52,462 nucleotides of DNA from a virus: positions 1-52,462 of IMG/VR virus record IMGVR_UViG_3300033571_008036. One strand, given 5' to 3'. Position 1 is the stretch's first letter; each line of letters opens with the position of its first letter. Of this stretch, positions 32,417 through 42,030 are shown in pieces. A model generated the notes under the pieces. That model searched no databases. It was not told the DNA's origin and was given only the letters and a program-made list of their open reading frames with translations. Both the position numbers and the translations under genes were made by a program.

Positions 32417-33741
32417 TAGAATCATTTTTTGAAACAACGTGGGACGAGCGTGAGTATAAACACAAGATTTTAGTTTGGCCTAATATCACGTACTCTGAGG
32501 ATCTTGAAAAAGATTCATATGTTATCGTGTTGTCAAATATCATTCGTAGTTTGAATGCTGTACGTGATGATATTTTTTGGACAATTGTTACGCCCGGACT
32601 CGTTAAGTTGCTACAACATGAAAACACTGAACAAATATTTTATAAATTTCCTACTTACCCGAATTCCATGCGAATTCATTTTAACTTGGATAAAATTGCA
32701 GATATTCTTGATTTATCTAACCAAGATTATGATGTAATTTATTCACATCTACCCGAACATACTCTTCAACTTTCAAATTATGTATTTAACAATGCTGGCA
32801 TCAAGCCAAAGATTGTTGGGTATTGTCATTGGTATGAGGTAAAGGAGAATACCGGCTATCCTAAGAACTTGTTTGATATGAATGTTCTTGGAACACTTGA
32901 AATGGAACAATGTGGTGTGAACTCACAATGGTTGAAGAACTTGGTGTTGGAACGAGCCGAAGAACGATTCAATATTTCAGTAGTTAAAAAACTGAATCAA
33001 ATTATTCAACCACATTATCTTGGAACTGATAGCGATTTTGAAGGAGTGGGATTAATTAACAAGTCTATTTTGTTCAACCATCGACCAAATGATTATACTG
33101 GTTGGAATGACTTTTTGAAAATCATGGACAAGCTCTATACAAAGCGTCAAGACTTTACTGTGTATGTAACTTTGGCAGAAGAGTGCCGTCCTTACATTAA
33201 ACGGGTCAATTTGGATCGTGACAAGTATTACGATTTTATCAAACAAATGCACGTTGGTGTGGGTTTCTTTCAAACATATTCTGCTTGGTCACTGTCGGTT
33301 ACAGATGGTTTGAGTCGTGGATTGCCATATTTGTTGCCAAATAAATTGTGTTATCCGGAAATGGTTGGACATGATTATCCGTTGTTTTATGAAAATGAAA
33401 CGGAATTTCTTAACAAGTTGGAATCAGCACTTGATGATAAGTCATTTAAAGTAAACTATTTGCCTACTCTCAAGAAGATTGTAAATGATCTTCAATGGAA
33501 AAATACTGTAAGTTCTTGGTTCAATAATTGGGATATTCTTAGTGAATATGAGGGAGTTAAACGCAGTAAGGCTTACAATGATATAGTAAACTATATTAAA
33601 CAGAATCGTAGTGTATCTAAGAGAGATATTTTAGACCATTTAAATTGGGGACGCCAAATATCTTTTACACCATATCGTAATACTCTTAGAGAAGACCCAA
33701 GAATAATGTTGACCAAGGATCGATATGTGTATAGAGGTTAA
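32413..33741 (+). CDS. GT-B glycosyltransferase with C-terminal winged-helix-like domain
   Basis: A 442-residue protein. Residues 1-375 have the layout of a GT-B enzyme: alternating strand/helix segments, a central [10 protein letters not shown], then a C-terminal half with [15 protein letters not shown] and a donor-site-like [20 protein letters not shown], followed by SRGLPYLLP. Residues ~378-442 are a separate basic module ([19 protein letters not shown], then [20 protein letters not shown]) with the helix-turn-helix plus beta-hairpin order of a winged helix. A glycosyltransferase with a DNA-binding-like domain suggests DNA as acceptor, as for T4 DNA glucosyltransferases, but this is inferred. 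It is coupled to rmlB and ends with its TAA overlapping the stop of the convergent gene. Confidence 0.6.
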   Translation: MIESFFETTWDEREYKHKILVWPNITYSEDLEKDSYVIVLSNIIRSLNAVRDDIFWTIVTPGLVKLLQHENTEQIFYKFPTYPNSMRIHFNLDKIADILDLSNQDYDVIYSHLPEHTLQLSNYVFNNAGIKPKIVGYCHWYEVKENTGYPKNLFDMNVLGTLEMEQCGVNSQWLKNLVLERAEERFNISVVKKLNQIIQPHYLGTDSDFEGVGLINKSILFNHRPNDYTGWNDFLKIMDKLYTKRQDFTVYVTLAEECRPYIKRVNLDRDKYYDFIKQMHVGVGFFQTYSAWSLSVTDGLSRGLPYLLPNKLCYPEMVGHDYPLFYENETEFLNKLESALDDKSFKVNYLPTLKKIVNDLQWKNTVSSWFNNWDILSEYEGVKRSKAYNDIVNYIKQNRSVSKRDILDHLNWGRQISFTPYRNTLREDPRIMLTKDRYVYRG

Positions 33742-34025
33742 AACTCTTTGATCAATCCGTTGTTGTGAATAAATCGAAAGTTTTGATCACCCAATGAAGT
33801 TCTGAATAATTCAATGTTATTCAAAACTTCGTTGGTTACATGTAATCTATAACGAGTTTCACAATCCGTCTTCAGACGTTGTTTTTCAGCACCACGACAA
33901 CTGCACGTCATTTTAAATCGTTCAACAAGAGAGGTATAATCCTTTAATGTAGCAATCGAATTGGTAATATCAGGATGAGTTTTAAGTAAGTTGTAAAACT
34001 CTGTGAAATTTTGTATTACGACCAT
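33738..34025 (-). CDS. Unknown 95-aa protein
   Basis: A small soluble protein with a central [17 protein letters not shown] segment whose three Cys could bind a metal or form a disulphide. The rest is helical. Its stop overlaps the stop of the convergent glycosyltransferase gene at TTAA. It is the last gene of the long minus-strand sugar locus, one base past the membrane-protein gene upstream. No family is recognised. Confidence 0.5.
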   Translation of the reverse strand: MVVIQNFTEFYNLLKTHPDITNSIATLKDYTSLVERFKMTCSCRGAEKQRLKTDCETRYRLHVTNEVLNNIELFRTSLGDQNFRFIHNNGLIKEF

Positions 34026-34026
34026 A

Positions 34027-34371
34027 TTATCTGAAAAATGCTTTTACAATCGTTAGATATATAACATGTGTAAACACATAAATTACTGGAAATATGTAAA
34101 TTGTATAGAAAAATAAAGACACAGTTAAAGTAAACCAGAATCCGATACACCACGAACAGCTTATCAACTTGGTAACAAAATTTGGATACGTTGCTCTCAA
34201 CCATGGCAAGTATTCCAATGTAAAGTCATTATTCAGTGCGGATTCAAATTCATCGATTTTCAATAACTTGGTCAATCTGAATAACTTTCCATATTCTATA
34301 AACGCTTCTGTATGAAACCATACAATTAAAAAAGCAACGCCAAAACAAACGGTGTTTAATATGTCGATCAT
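34027..34371 (-). CDS. Small membrane protein with a Cys-x2-Cys loop
   Basis: A 114-residue protein with hydrophobic segments at ~5-20 (NTVCFGVAFLIVWFH) and ~75-110 (FWFTLTVSLFFYTIYIF and following). SCSWCIGFW just before the second segment matches a recurring C-x2-C-G-x-W pattern in small phage and bacterial membrane proteins of unknown role. It is coupled to the upstream glycosyltransferase gene (4-base overlap), so it may place sugar enzymes at the membrane. That is inference only. Confidence 0.55.
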   Translation of the reverse strand: MIDILNTVCFGVAFLIVWFHTEAFIEYGKLFRLTKLLKIDEFESALNNDFTLEYLPWLRATYPNFVTKLISCSWCIGFWFTLTVSLFFYTIYIFPVIYVFTHVIYLTIVKAFFR

Positions 34372-35273
34372 AGTGATTTGAATGAGTATTGGTTTTTGTT
34401 AACAAAGTCTCTTAGGCAGTCGCCCAACGACGCCTCAGCCTTACTTTTGAAGTTATTTCTGTCTTCAAAGTAGGTTATATAGTCCTTATACGGATTGTGA
34501 CGCAATAAATAGTTCTCAGCTACAATAATGTTCTCCATTAAGTATTGTTGGAAATCTACATTGTTGAGTTTCATAATTTGAGCTGCAAACATTACGTAGG
34601 TATCATCAACACCATATGGTCCAAGAACGTCGGGTATATCTGTAAATGTTAATAGGTTAGAACTGATCATATTGAACCACCCACCACCAAATTTGGTAGG
34701 ATCGCACTTAATTAAGTTGACATTGCCACTATATGACTTACGGTTAACTTCAAAATATGGATTGATAATACGTTCATTGCCATATTTGTTGTTAATAAAT
34801 TGGTGATTTACTAAATGATCCCACGTTTGATCCCAAATTTTGGTGATTTGAGGTGAAATAATATAATATTTGTTCTTTACCTGAGTAGCACAGTGTATCG
34901 AATATGATAAAGTTGCTGGAGGAAATACCAAGTCTGAATCCAAGTATATAAATGCGTCTACATCTTTACCGTATTTACGTATGCTATTACGACGTTTGTC
35001 GTTGATTCCTCTACAAGTACCATGATCATCTACATCAAAGACGTAGTTTCTTGCCCAAGTGGTATGAGTAACGTACTTTGACAATGATTCGAACTTCTCA
35101 ATAAAGAAATCCTTTGGAATTTTTGTTTTGTTCCAATCAACGGTGTTCAAATTCAATGTAACATCCAAGGTAACTTCATGGCAATCAATCAGTTCTTGAC
35201 TCAATACAGTCAACTGACGTTCAAATTCATCCAATTCGTGGGGAAGAAGGTGTGTAACAATTTGTACTTTCAT
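34368..35273 (-). CDS. GT-A type glycosyltransferase
   Basis: A 301-residue protein with a GT-A-like core: N-terminal strand VQIVTHLLPHELDEFERQL, metal/nucleotide-binding DSD in YLDSDLVFP (112-114), and a GPYGVDDTYVM segment that could carry the acceptor-side acidic residues. No membrane span or signal. It begins within the stop region of glf (4-base overlap), so it may use UDP-galactofuranose, but the donor cannot be deduced. Confidence 0.6.
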   Translation of the reverse strand: MKVQIVTHLLPHELDEFERQLTVLSQELIDCHEVTLDVTLNLNTVDWNKTKIPKDFFIEKFESLSKYVTHTTWARNYVFDVDDHGTCRGINDKRRNSIRKYGKDVDAFIYLDSDLVFPPATLSYSIHCATQVKNKYYIISPQITKIWDQTWDHLVNHQFINNKYGNERIINPYFEVNRKSYSGNVNLIKCDPTKFGGGWFNMISSNLLTFTDIPDVLGPYGVDDTYVMFAAQIMKLNNVDFQQYLMENIIVAENYLLRHNPYKDYITYFEDRNNFKSKAEASLGDCLRDFVNKNQYSFKSL

Positions 35274-36355
35274 AGTTTTTTACAGGTATGTAATGCAGAA
35301 CCAATCACTTGATGCATGTCATAATATCTATATTCAGCTAAACGTCCACCAAATATTATATTTGTTTCAACATCTGCTAATGATTTATACTTCTCATATA
35401 TCGGCGTATTAACTTTATCATTTATAGGATAATACGGATCAAGACCTTCACCAAACTCTCTTGGATATTCACGGGTAATATAGGTGAAGTTCGTGTTAAC
35501 ATGATCAAAATGTTTGTGTTCCACAATACGAGTTTCTGGATAGTGTAGTTCAGTGTAGTTAATAACTGCATTTCCTTGATAATCTGGAACTTCAACTCGT
35601 TCAGTTTCAAATTTGAGACTTCTATAGTTTAACTGACCGAACTTATAGTCATAAAACGCATCAATTGGTCCAGTGTAGATTACTTTTTTGGCGATGTTGT
35701 TGAATGACTCTTTGTTTTGCAAATAATCTTCATTCAATCGCACTTCAATTCCTTCCAACATTTTTTCAAATATTTGAGTATATCCTCCGATGGGAATACC
35801 TTGATATGTGTCATTAAAGTAATTGTCATTATGATCAAACCGAATGGGTAATCTTTTAATAATAAACGATGGCAAATCAATTGGATGTCTACCCCATTGT
35901 TTGGTAGTGTATCCTTTTATAAACATCATATAAATGTCTACACCAACTTGTGATATGATCCATTCTTCTAAGTTTTTAGGATTATCGTTTTTTACACGAA
36001 CTTCTTCTAGTTTCTTTTTAGCTTCTTCGGGTGTAGTTACGCCATAAAGTTGATGTAATGTAAACAAATTAATTGGAAATGAATACAATAGGTTCTTATA
36101 AAACACCTTTGGTCGATTTACGAAGTTATTAAACTTGGCAAATTGATTGATATAATCCCAAATTTCTTTATTGGATGTATGAAAAACGTGAGGACCATAT
36201 TTGTGAACGTGAATACCATCTTTATTTTCGGTATAACAATTGCCACCAATATGATTACGTTTGTCGATGACCAAACATTTATTGCCTTTTTTGGTCAATT
36301 CATGTGCACATATAGATCCGAACAATCCACTTCCTACAATTAGATAATCGTACAT
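35270..36355 (-). CDS. glf: UDP-galactopyranose mutase
   Basis: A 361-residue flavoenzyme converting UDP-galactopyranose to UDP-galactofuranose. It starts MYDYLIVGSGLFGS with the FAD-binding motif at 8-13; the longer start at 36373 would overlap the upstream gene and is rejected. HIGGNCYTE, KYGPHVFHTS, TTKQWGRHP and the C-terminal GRLAEYRYYDMHQVIGSAL are family hallmarks, the last carrying the Arg and flavin/substrate contacts. All appear intact. It provides galactofuranose, a sugar unknown in animals and common in bacterial and phage-made glycans. Confidence 0.92.
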   Translation of the reverse strand: MYDYLIVGSGLFGSICAHELTKKGNKCLVIDKRNHIGGNCYTENKDGIHVHKYGPHVFHTSNKEIWDYINQFAKFNNFVNRPKVFYKNLLYSFPINLFTLHQLYGVTTPEEAKKKLEEVRVKNDNPKNLEEWIISQVGVDIYMMFIKGYTTKQWGRHPIDLPSFIIKRLPIRFDHNDNYFNDTYQGIPIGGYTQIFEKMLEGIEVRLNEDYLQNKESFNNIAKKVIYTGPIDAFYDYKFGQLNYRSLKFETERVEVPDYQGNAVINYTELHYPETRIVEHKHFDHVNTNFTYITREYPREFGEGLDPYYPINDKVNTPIYEKYKSLADVETNIIFGGRLAEYRYYDMHQVIGSALHTCKKL

Positions 36356-36359
36356 AATT

Positions 36360-37307
36360 TTATTTAGAAACAATTTGATTTACAACATTCATGTAATTCT
36401 TAACTACATTTTCCCATGCAAAGTTTTGAATACCATATTCACGAATTTGTGCACGATAGTTCAAAGATTGACGTTTGTTGTTTTCAATTACTCCACGAAT
36501 GTAATTCAAGTCGTAGATTTTGTTTTCTGGAACTACACTGATATATGGTTTTGTAAGATCCAAATTGGCAGTAGAATATTGTGATATAACTACACCGAGT
36601 CCTGCCATCAGAGCTTCTTTGGTTACAAGCGGATCTGCTTCACCGTCACTCAACAACACTAAATTTGCATAATCGGTAAGATTTTGATATAGAGTTTCTT
36701 TATCCCACTCTCCTAAATAGTTCGATCTATTGAAATTAAAACGGTCATCGTCTTTATTGCCAACAAACTCGATATCATTGATGTTTTGATACATCCACTG
36801 ACGTTTTCTATCTGTAATTTTTGCTAGATAAACACTTTTGCTAGGTTTAGTTGGAGTGTCTGTATATCGAAATAGGTCTTTTCTCGCACCATTACACACT
36901 ACGTACAAACGATTTTCTGGTACGCCGTAGTGTTTATATACATTTTTAATACCTTCTGACAAACAAATGATATTAAAGTTACCTTGTAGAAATGTATTGA
37001 ATACTCTTGTGTATCCTCCGTAACGATGTGGTTGTTCCAAGTAGCCATAATGCGTCGTGGCTGCTTTGTGAGGACAATTAATAAACTGTAATACGTCTGC
37101 TAGATCATCGTATTGTAAATGCACAAAGTCTGGATTAAAAGAGTTGACTTGGTTGATTATGTCTTGACGATTCTGCGTATTTACGATTTGAACATCGTGA
37201 CCTAAATTTTTTAGTTCGATGTTATAATCCCAGATTAAAGACTCAACTGCACCCCATCCCTTTGGAGGTATGGGCATAATACCCGGACCAATAATAGAAA
37301 TTTTCAT
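36360..37307 (-). CDS. GT4-family glycosyltransferase
   Basis: A 315-residue GT-B enzyme. The N-terminus MKISIIGPGIMPIPPKGWGA is the typical acceptor-side loop, and the C-terminal half has LLSDGEADPLVTKEALMAGL, the E-x7-E motif of the GT4 nucleotide-sugar site. No membrane segment. It lies 4 bp upstream of glf. Its leader shares 22 of 23 bases with that of the gene ending at 38184, suggesting common control. Donor and acceptor are unknown. Confidence 0.75.
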   Translation of the reverse strand: MKISIIGPGIMPIPPKGWGAVESLIWDYNIELKNLGHDVQIVNTQNRQDIINQVNSFNPDFVHLQYDDLADVLQFINCPHKAATTHYGYLEQPHRYGGYTRVFNTFLQGNFNIICLSEGIKNVYKHYGVPENRLYVVCNGARKDLFRYTDTPTKPSKSVYLAKITDRKRQWMYQNINDIEFVGNKDDDRFNFNRSNYLGEWDKETLYQNLTDYANLVLLSDGEADPLVTKEALMAGLGVVISQYSTANLDLTKPYISVVPENKIYDLNYIRGVIENNKRQSLNYRAQIREYGIQNFAWENVVKNYMNVVNQIVSK

Positions 37308-37322
37308 AACAAAAATATATAG
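37308..37322 (-). promoter_or_regulatory. Shared TATATA leader element, copy 1
   Basis: Read on the minus strand, CTATATATTTTTGTT directly precedes the ATG at 37307. Copy 2 at 39180-39194 differs by one base. TATATA ~11 bases before a start may be a late-type promoter or a leader element. Confidence 0.35.
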
Positions 37323-37383
37323 AACGTTGTGATCGTTAATACACTCTAATTGACTTTTTATACACGATTAATCTACATTCATG

Positions 37384-38187
37384 TCATGTTCCTAAGACAT
37401 TTATAACTTCATAATTTCTATGTTGATTGTGGTTATTTACAAACGTAGCAAATAGTTCTGGTGATTTTTTAAATAAGTATCCCAACACGATTTGTTCATT
37501 GTTTACTATACCTTTATTCAACATCAACTGTTCAAATACTTCGGTTATTTTATTTTGTAATATCGGTATAATAGTTTTATTTCCTCCAAACAATCCGCCC
37601 ATAACATATGAACGGCTGTCAAGTAAATAACTTTCATTCAAAGAAGACGCATTGAATAGATCTGGATATGTACAACAAAATGTTTGTATAAATGCTTTAT
37701 CACCAAATGAAATTAATTGAGATTCCATTGATTCCGATGGATAACGATTGGAAGTATTTAGATCGTCAAAGAAACGTGACAGACCAGCATCCATCCATAT
37801 GAAATAATCTGAATTAAAATAGTTTTCTTTGGACGCATGTGCCATCCAATAAAATTTTGAAAATTGAATGATCGCATATAAACTATTTTTACATTCAATT
37901 CTGTTTGAATCTTTGATAGTACGTTTGTATGAATCCGAAGATACAATAGTATCCATGCGATCTTTATACATGTACATGTTAAGGTCTTTAATATTTTGTA
38001 CAATTATCTTGGTATTGTGATCACTACGTTTTGATTTTACAAAATCATATGTTTTTTCTTCAACAAAAACAACCATTGGTGCGTTTATTGATAACGTTTT
38101 TTCAAACCAATTGAGATATGAGTTCCATGATCTTCCGTCAAGTTCAATTCGGTTAATATCAAATAAGCCTGTAACTATTGTTGTCAT
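37384..38187 (-). CDS. HtrL/YibB-family glycosyltransferase
   Basis: A 267-residue protein matching the HtrL/YibB (WlaTC) family: N-terminal IVTGLFDINR, a middle NSLYAIIQFSKFYWMAHAS, the diagnostic YFIWMDAGLSRFF, and later YVMGGLFGGNK and NEQIVLGYLF. Family members occur in capsule and LPS gene clusters and are taken as GT-A-like glycosyltransferases. It overlaps its upstream neighbour by 4 bases. It is followed by a 76-bp gap containing copy 1 of the TATATA element. Confidence 0.65.
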   Translation of the reverse strand: MTTIVTGLFDINRIELDGRSWNSYLNWFEKTLSINAPMVVFVEEKTYDFVKSKRSDHNTKIIVQNIKDLNMYMYKDRMDTIVSSDSYKRTIKDSNRIECKNSLYAIIQFSKFYWMAHASKENYFNSDYFIWMDAGLSRFFDDLNTSNRYPSESMESQLISFGDKAFIQTFCCTYPDLFNASSLNESYLLDSRSYVMGGLFGGNKTIIPILQNKITEVFEQLMLNKGIVNNEQIVLGYLFKKSPELFATFVNNHNQHRNYEVINVLGT

Positions 38188-39179
38188 ACCGATTTATGAT
38201 AAATTTTGAGTAGGTCATTGCATCGATTTACATACGTGTGATATGATTGAACAAACTTCATTTGTTCACGAATCATTTTGACGTTTGTCAAATGCGGCAC
38301 TGCATCATAAAATATATTAGATTCATCATCATTATAAATGATATTACCTTCAAACAAATCGTGTACACGTCTTGAATTGGTAACGCCTAACTGACCATAT
38401 GCAATGTTTTTGAAAATTCGACAGGGAATGTAACCAATAAGTTTATGATTGGAACCGGTGTCGGGTTTACCATTAATATTAGCACGATATGCAGATCCAC
38501 GTAAATCCGGTGACATAAATGACTTTTGAGTATATCTCTTGATGTCCGATTCATCCAATGGATTTTTCCACGGGTCATTGTGATAAAATTTAACACCTTC
38601 TTTGTATAACGTAGTTACAAATTTGTTGATTTCATTAATATTACTTTCTGCGACAGAACCTAACCAATACACCACACGTTCTCTTTCAATAGACGCATCA
38701 TCAAAGTTAAACTCATTTGGAAGTAGATTTGTAGCCCAGCTAAGATACACAGATTCGTATCCTCCAATGTTCTTTTTATATTTATCGGACAAACACGAAT
38801 CGTTAGAATCTGGTTCATAATATACACATGGACCGACTTTGATAAGTTTGTTAAAGTCAACCGTCATGTTATAATTGCAATCATTCAATTCAAACACGTT
38901 GAATCTCAAATCCAATAGACGACATCCTCTTTCAAGGTATTTAGATGGATTAATACAGAAATTTACGAAATACGTTGATGTTGAAACAAGAGGAATATTT
39001 TTGTCGCCATAACCCTCAGCGATGAATATACAATTGTTGTAATCGAAATTTTTTGGATAATTGTCATCGTGAAACCAATATGTTTCGTATCCTAGATGTT
39101 TAAATCCTTTTTCCCAACCTTCATGAATGTATGATTGAGTGTGTGAGTGAAGAGGATATCCCCAGATAATAATTTTCAT
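38184..39179 (-). CDS. Probable GT-B glycosyltransferase
   Basis: A 331-residue protein starting MKIIIWGYPLHSHTQSYIHE at 39179; a longer start at 39206 is rejected because it would swallow the leader element. The N-terminal half resembles the acceptor domain of GT-B enzymes (GWEKGFKHLGYETYWFHDD) and the C-terminal half has GYIPCRIFKNIAYGQLGVTN and HDLFEGNIIYND, the donor-domain pattern of the CgeB/GT1-like group. It is preceded by copy 2 of the TATATA leader element. Donor unknown. Confidence 0.6.
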   Translation of the reverse strand: MKIIIWGYPLHSHTQSYIHEGWEKGFKHLGYETYWFHDDNYPKNFDYNNCIFIAEGYGDKNIPLVSTSTYFVNFCINPSKYLERGCRLLDLRFNVFELNDCNYNMTVDFNKLIKVGPCVYYEPDSNDSCLSDKYKKNIGGYESVYLSWATNLLPNEFNFDDASIERERVVYWLGSVAESNINEINKFVTTLYKEGVKFYHNDPWKNPLDESDIKRYTQKSFMSPDLRGSAYRANINGKPDTGSNHKLIGYIPCRIFKNIAYGQLGVTNSRRVHDLFEGNIIYNDDESNIFYDAVPHLTNVKMIREQMKFVQSYHTYVNRCNDLLKIYHKSV

Positions 39180-39194
39180 AACCAAAATATATAG
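39180..39194 (-). promoter_or_regulatory. Shared TATATA leader element, copy 2
   Basis: On the minus strand CTATATATTTTGGTT precedes the ATG at 39179, one base different from the element at 37308-37322, and the first codons (ATG AAA ATT) are also the same. Confidence 0.35.
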
Positions 39195-39219
39195 ATCTAT
39201 GATCAATATAATATTTTTT

Positions 39220-39879
39220 TTAATGACGCATACGTCGTTCTATGGATTTCCAATCATCTGGTTCGCCATGTACATTTCTTGCTTTAATAGAATAATCAAA
39301 TATATGAGTGTTATGTTTTAGTTTCATATCTTCAATATGCGTTCTCAAAATGATCTCAGAAACAAACTCAATTGGACGGTGAAAGTAATCTGTTATATAA
39401 TTAAATAATGATGTATATTTGTCTGCATTTTCTGAATTGGTTATACACATGTGATCATTAATAAATTCGACACAATTGTCTTTGTAATTTGTATCGTGTG
39501 TACACACAGTGTTACAATCAATCTCGTCAAATGAAATGTGATTATTAAATACTAAATCGCTTCGTTGTATTAATACTCGTTCATATTTCTCACCATTTAT
39601 TTGTTCATATTTACTTTTCATTGATCCGCATAGATACACAGATCTCCACATTGAATGTATGTTTCTTACACGTCCTCTTTGTTTATACTCTGGTAAATGT
39701 GAAAAATCATAAGAGCTTGATTCGTATGATTTTAGATTTTTAATTGACTTGATTTGATTGTCAAAATTATGGTTATTGTTTGTATGTATGAATACATCGA
39801 AGTCTGAAAAGAAAGAATCGATGTAATTCACATCGATGTATCTCATATGGCCGAACATTAATACACAGTTTTTATTCAT
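39220..39879 (-). CDS. Putative glycosyltransferase (RSD-motif type)
   Basis: A 219-residue protein. The N-terminus NKNCVLMFGHMRYIDVNYID and the central YERVLIQRSDLVF resemble the protein at 41257-42027 (CLSGQPRF and VVKSRTDTV), a group of short GT-A-like proteins in capsule clusters with a basic-S/T-D motif at the nucleotide site. It overlaps the upstream methyltransferase gene (ATGA). Assignment is by resemblance and context. Confidence 0.5.
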   Translation of the reverse strand: MNKNCVLMFGHMRYIDVNYIDSFFSDFDVFIHTNNNHNFDNQIKSIKNLKSYESSSYDFSHLPEYKQRGRVRNIHSMWRSVYLCGSMKSKYEQINGEKYERVLIQRSDLVFNNHISFDEIDCNTVCTHDTNYKDNCVEFINDHMCITNSENADKYTSLFNYITDYFHRPIEFVSEIILRTHIEDMKLKHNTHIFDYSIKARNVHGEPDDWKSIERRMRH

Positions 39880-40580
39880 GTCTTTTTTATGAATGCAGTG
39901 GGTGCATTATAATTTAACATCTTGATTTCTAAGTTGTTTTCATTGGCAAATTTGTCTGCTCCCTTTGATTCTGACCATTGATGATACCCATATTCATCAA
40001 ATATAACCAGTCCGCCCTTTGAAATACGTGGCCAAAAGTGTAAAAGGGCATCATACGTTGGTTTTTCCAAATCCATATCCAAGTATAGAAGAGAAATTTT
40101 AAAACCGGGACGTTTAGTTACAAACTCTTCCGAGGTTTTTGATATATCGCCTTGAATTAGTTCAAAGTTAGAACAATCAAATCCAGCGTCCAAAATTGTT
40201 TTGTGTAAAACAGTATCGTAGTTTTTATATTCAAACTGTCTACTACTAAATAATGTTGACATCGTTTCTTTATCGTGACCGGATAAAGAATTTAATAACG
40301 ATTCCGAATCAAACATGTCAAATCCAATAATCTTTTTAAATGCATTTGGAGATAATGTTTTTTTCAATTTCAACCAAGTCAATAATCCGGATCCTTTATA
40401 AACACCACATTCTACAATATCACCGGGAACATCTTTGACTTCATTGAAAAATATGGTTCGTGCAACCATTTTAGCAAATATTTTAGTATCGTCGCTAAAG
40501 ATAAATTTGTTGAAATTATCAAAAATATCTTGAGAAATGTTTATTACTTCTTTTTCGTTGTTTGAAAATTTTATGGACAT
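39876..40580 (-). CDS. TylF/MycF-like sugar O-methyltransferase
   Basis: A 234-residue class I SAM-dependent methyltransferase. It carries PGDIVECGVYKGSGL (SAM-binding glycine loop), KIIGFDMFDSE, FELIQGDISKT, and the metal-ligand segment LLYLDMDLEKPTYDALLHFW with GGLVIFDEYGYHQW, the pattern of TylF/MycF macrocin methyltransferases, which methylate a sugar hydroxyl in a Mg-dependent way. It probably caps or tailors a glycan made by the surrounding enzymes. It overlaps the following gene by 4 bases and lies one base from the gene upstream. Confidence 0.8.
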   Translation of the reverse strand: MSIKFSNNEKEVINISQDIFDNFNKFIFSDDTKIFAKMVARTIFFNEVKDVPGDIVECGVYKGSGLLTWLKLKKTLSPNAFKKIIGFDMFDSESLLNSLSGHDKETMSTLFSSRQFEYKNYDTVLHKTILDAGFDCSNFELIQGDISKTSEEFVTKRPGFKISLLYLDMDLEKPTYDALLHFWPRISKGGLVIFDEYGYHQWSESKGADKFANENNLEIKMLNYNAPTAFIKKT

Positions 40581-40581
40581 A

Positions 40582-41247
40582 TTAGTACATTTTTTTGTAG
40601 TTGTGAATCAAATGGTATTGTTCGTTGTGTGAATCGGGAGTTTGATAAATATCAGATAAAAACAAATTTTCAGAACATGATAATCCGCATATTAAATATA
40701 ACGTGGGTAACAATTCATCAATTGTGCCACAACAGTAATTATAATCGTTGACAAAAAAATGATTGATGATGTCAATATATTGTGGAACAGTAAATATGTT
40801 TTTGTTCCAGAATGTACCGCCACATCCACCATACCAATCAACATTTGGACGACTGTTATACTTTTTAATTGTGTTATATACGGATAGTTTATTTCCATAT
40901 ACACGTAACATTGATATATTGAAATCGTGATTTAATACTATTTTATTCCTACATAAAACGTCATCTTCCATATACAATCCATAATCGGTATTGACTGTAT
41001 TAAAAAAGGTCGTAATACGTTCTATCAGAATTTTTGCACTATCATGTGGTAAATATTTTAACCCAATATTACGTTTGTCGTGAACATATATGCAATTGTA
41101 TTTGTCAGCCAACGATTTGAAATCGTCACCGCCATCCGAAATTAGATAATAGTTGACATCAGGATTGAATTCTCGGAACTTTGCAATAGCAAATTCTGTT
41201 GCTTTTACATTATTAAAACATTGATGATATACTGAAAATTGGTTCAT
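40582..41247 (-). CDS. GT-A type glycosyltransferase
   Basis: A 221-residue protein with a GT-A start (FSVYHQCFNNVKATEFAIAK, then YYLISDGGDDFKSL) and an acidic metal-site-like GLYMEDDVLCRN near residue 95. A glycine-rich WYGGCGGTFWN sits where acceptor-binding loops lie in similar folds. Short for a GT-A enzyme but with no sign of truncation. Donor and acceptor cannot be deduced. Confidence 0.6.
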   Translation of the reverse strand: MNQFSVYHQCFNNVKATEFAIAKFREFNPDVNYYLISDGGDDFKSLADKYNCIYVHDKRNIGLKYLPHDSAKILIERITTFFNTVNTDYGLYMEDDVLCRNKIVLNHDFNISMLRVYGNKLSVYNTIKKYNSRPNVDWYGGCGGTFWNKNIFTVPQYIDIINHFFVNDYNYCCGTIDELLPTLYLICGLSCSENLFLSDIYQTPDSHNEQYHLIHNYKKMY

Positions 41248-41256
41248 ATAAATCTA

Positions 41257-42027
41257 TTAAAATCGTGGTATTTCCATGTGTAACGGATGTGATTGATATT
41301 TAATGTGAAACATATCTAACGCTTTTTTGTGAAGAATTTCATTACACCATGCTCCTCCAAGGTCATTTTCACAGTCTTTGGTCAGTGAATCAAACACACT
41401 AAACGTGTTCATGAATACATCCATTGGACGAGAACCTCCGAAATTTAACCAATCCGCAATCATATTATCTGGTTGGTGTAATGTGGATGTGTAATGCACG
41501 TAGTTTGGATCGTATTGTTCATATCTTAATTTTGTTTTTATCACGGTATCTGTTCGTGATTTTACTACAAAGTCATATTTAAAATCGTTTTCATATTCAT
41601 ATTCTTTTTTTAAACGATTGACTTGACCTAAACTGTAGTGATACGATATCCAATTGTTAACCATACGGTTTCTATAATCTGGTTCAGTAGATTCTTTCCA
41701 ATGTTTGGACCAAGACACCAAGTCTCCGTTAGGTTTATAACAATATTCTGTTTTCAACGTGCTATCAACGAATCGTTTGCTGGGTTCAACAACATATTTT
41801 ATTGGCTTATAAATTGACACAAAATCATTAACGGAGGTCTTTGAAATTCTTTGATCTACCCATTTGCCGTTTCCACCATATTTGTAAGGTTGATCCGTAA
41901 TACTTTCATCAAACCAAAAATGTGCAAATACATCTACTTGATAACCTTTACATACGTTTTCAATAATATATGGTGACACTTCATTAATAAATCTTGGTTG
42001 TCCCGAAAGACACAGTGCAATTCTCAT
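41257..42027 (-). CDS. Putative glycosyltransferase of capsule-cluster type
   Basis: A 256-residue protein starting RIALCLSGQPRFINEVSPY, with KYDFVVKSRTDTVIKT near residue 150 and a final beta-rich segment. This group of short proteins, recognised by LSGQPR and RTD motifs, occurs in polysaccharide clusters of bacteria and marine phages. Lies 3 bases after the GT6 gene. Related in pattern to the gene at 39220-39879. Confidence 0.55.
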   Translation of the reverse strand: MRIALCLSGQPRFINEVSPYIIENVCKGYQVDVFAHFWFDESITDQPYKYGGNGKWVDQRISKTSVNDFVSIYKPIKYVVEPSKRFVDSTLKTEYCYKPNGDLVSWSKHWKESTEPDYRNRMVNNWISYHYSLGQVNRLKKEYEYENDFKYDFVVKSRTDTVIKTKLRYEQYDPNYVHYTSTLHQPDNMIADWLNFGGSRPMDVFMNTFSVFDSLTKDCENDLGGAWCNEILHKKALDMFHIKYQSHPLHMEIPRF

Positions 42028-42030
42028 ACT

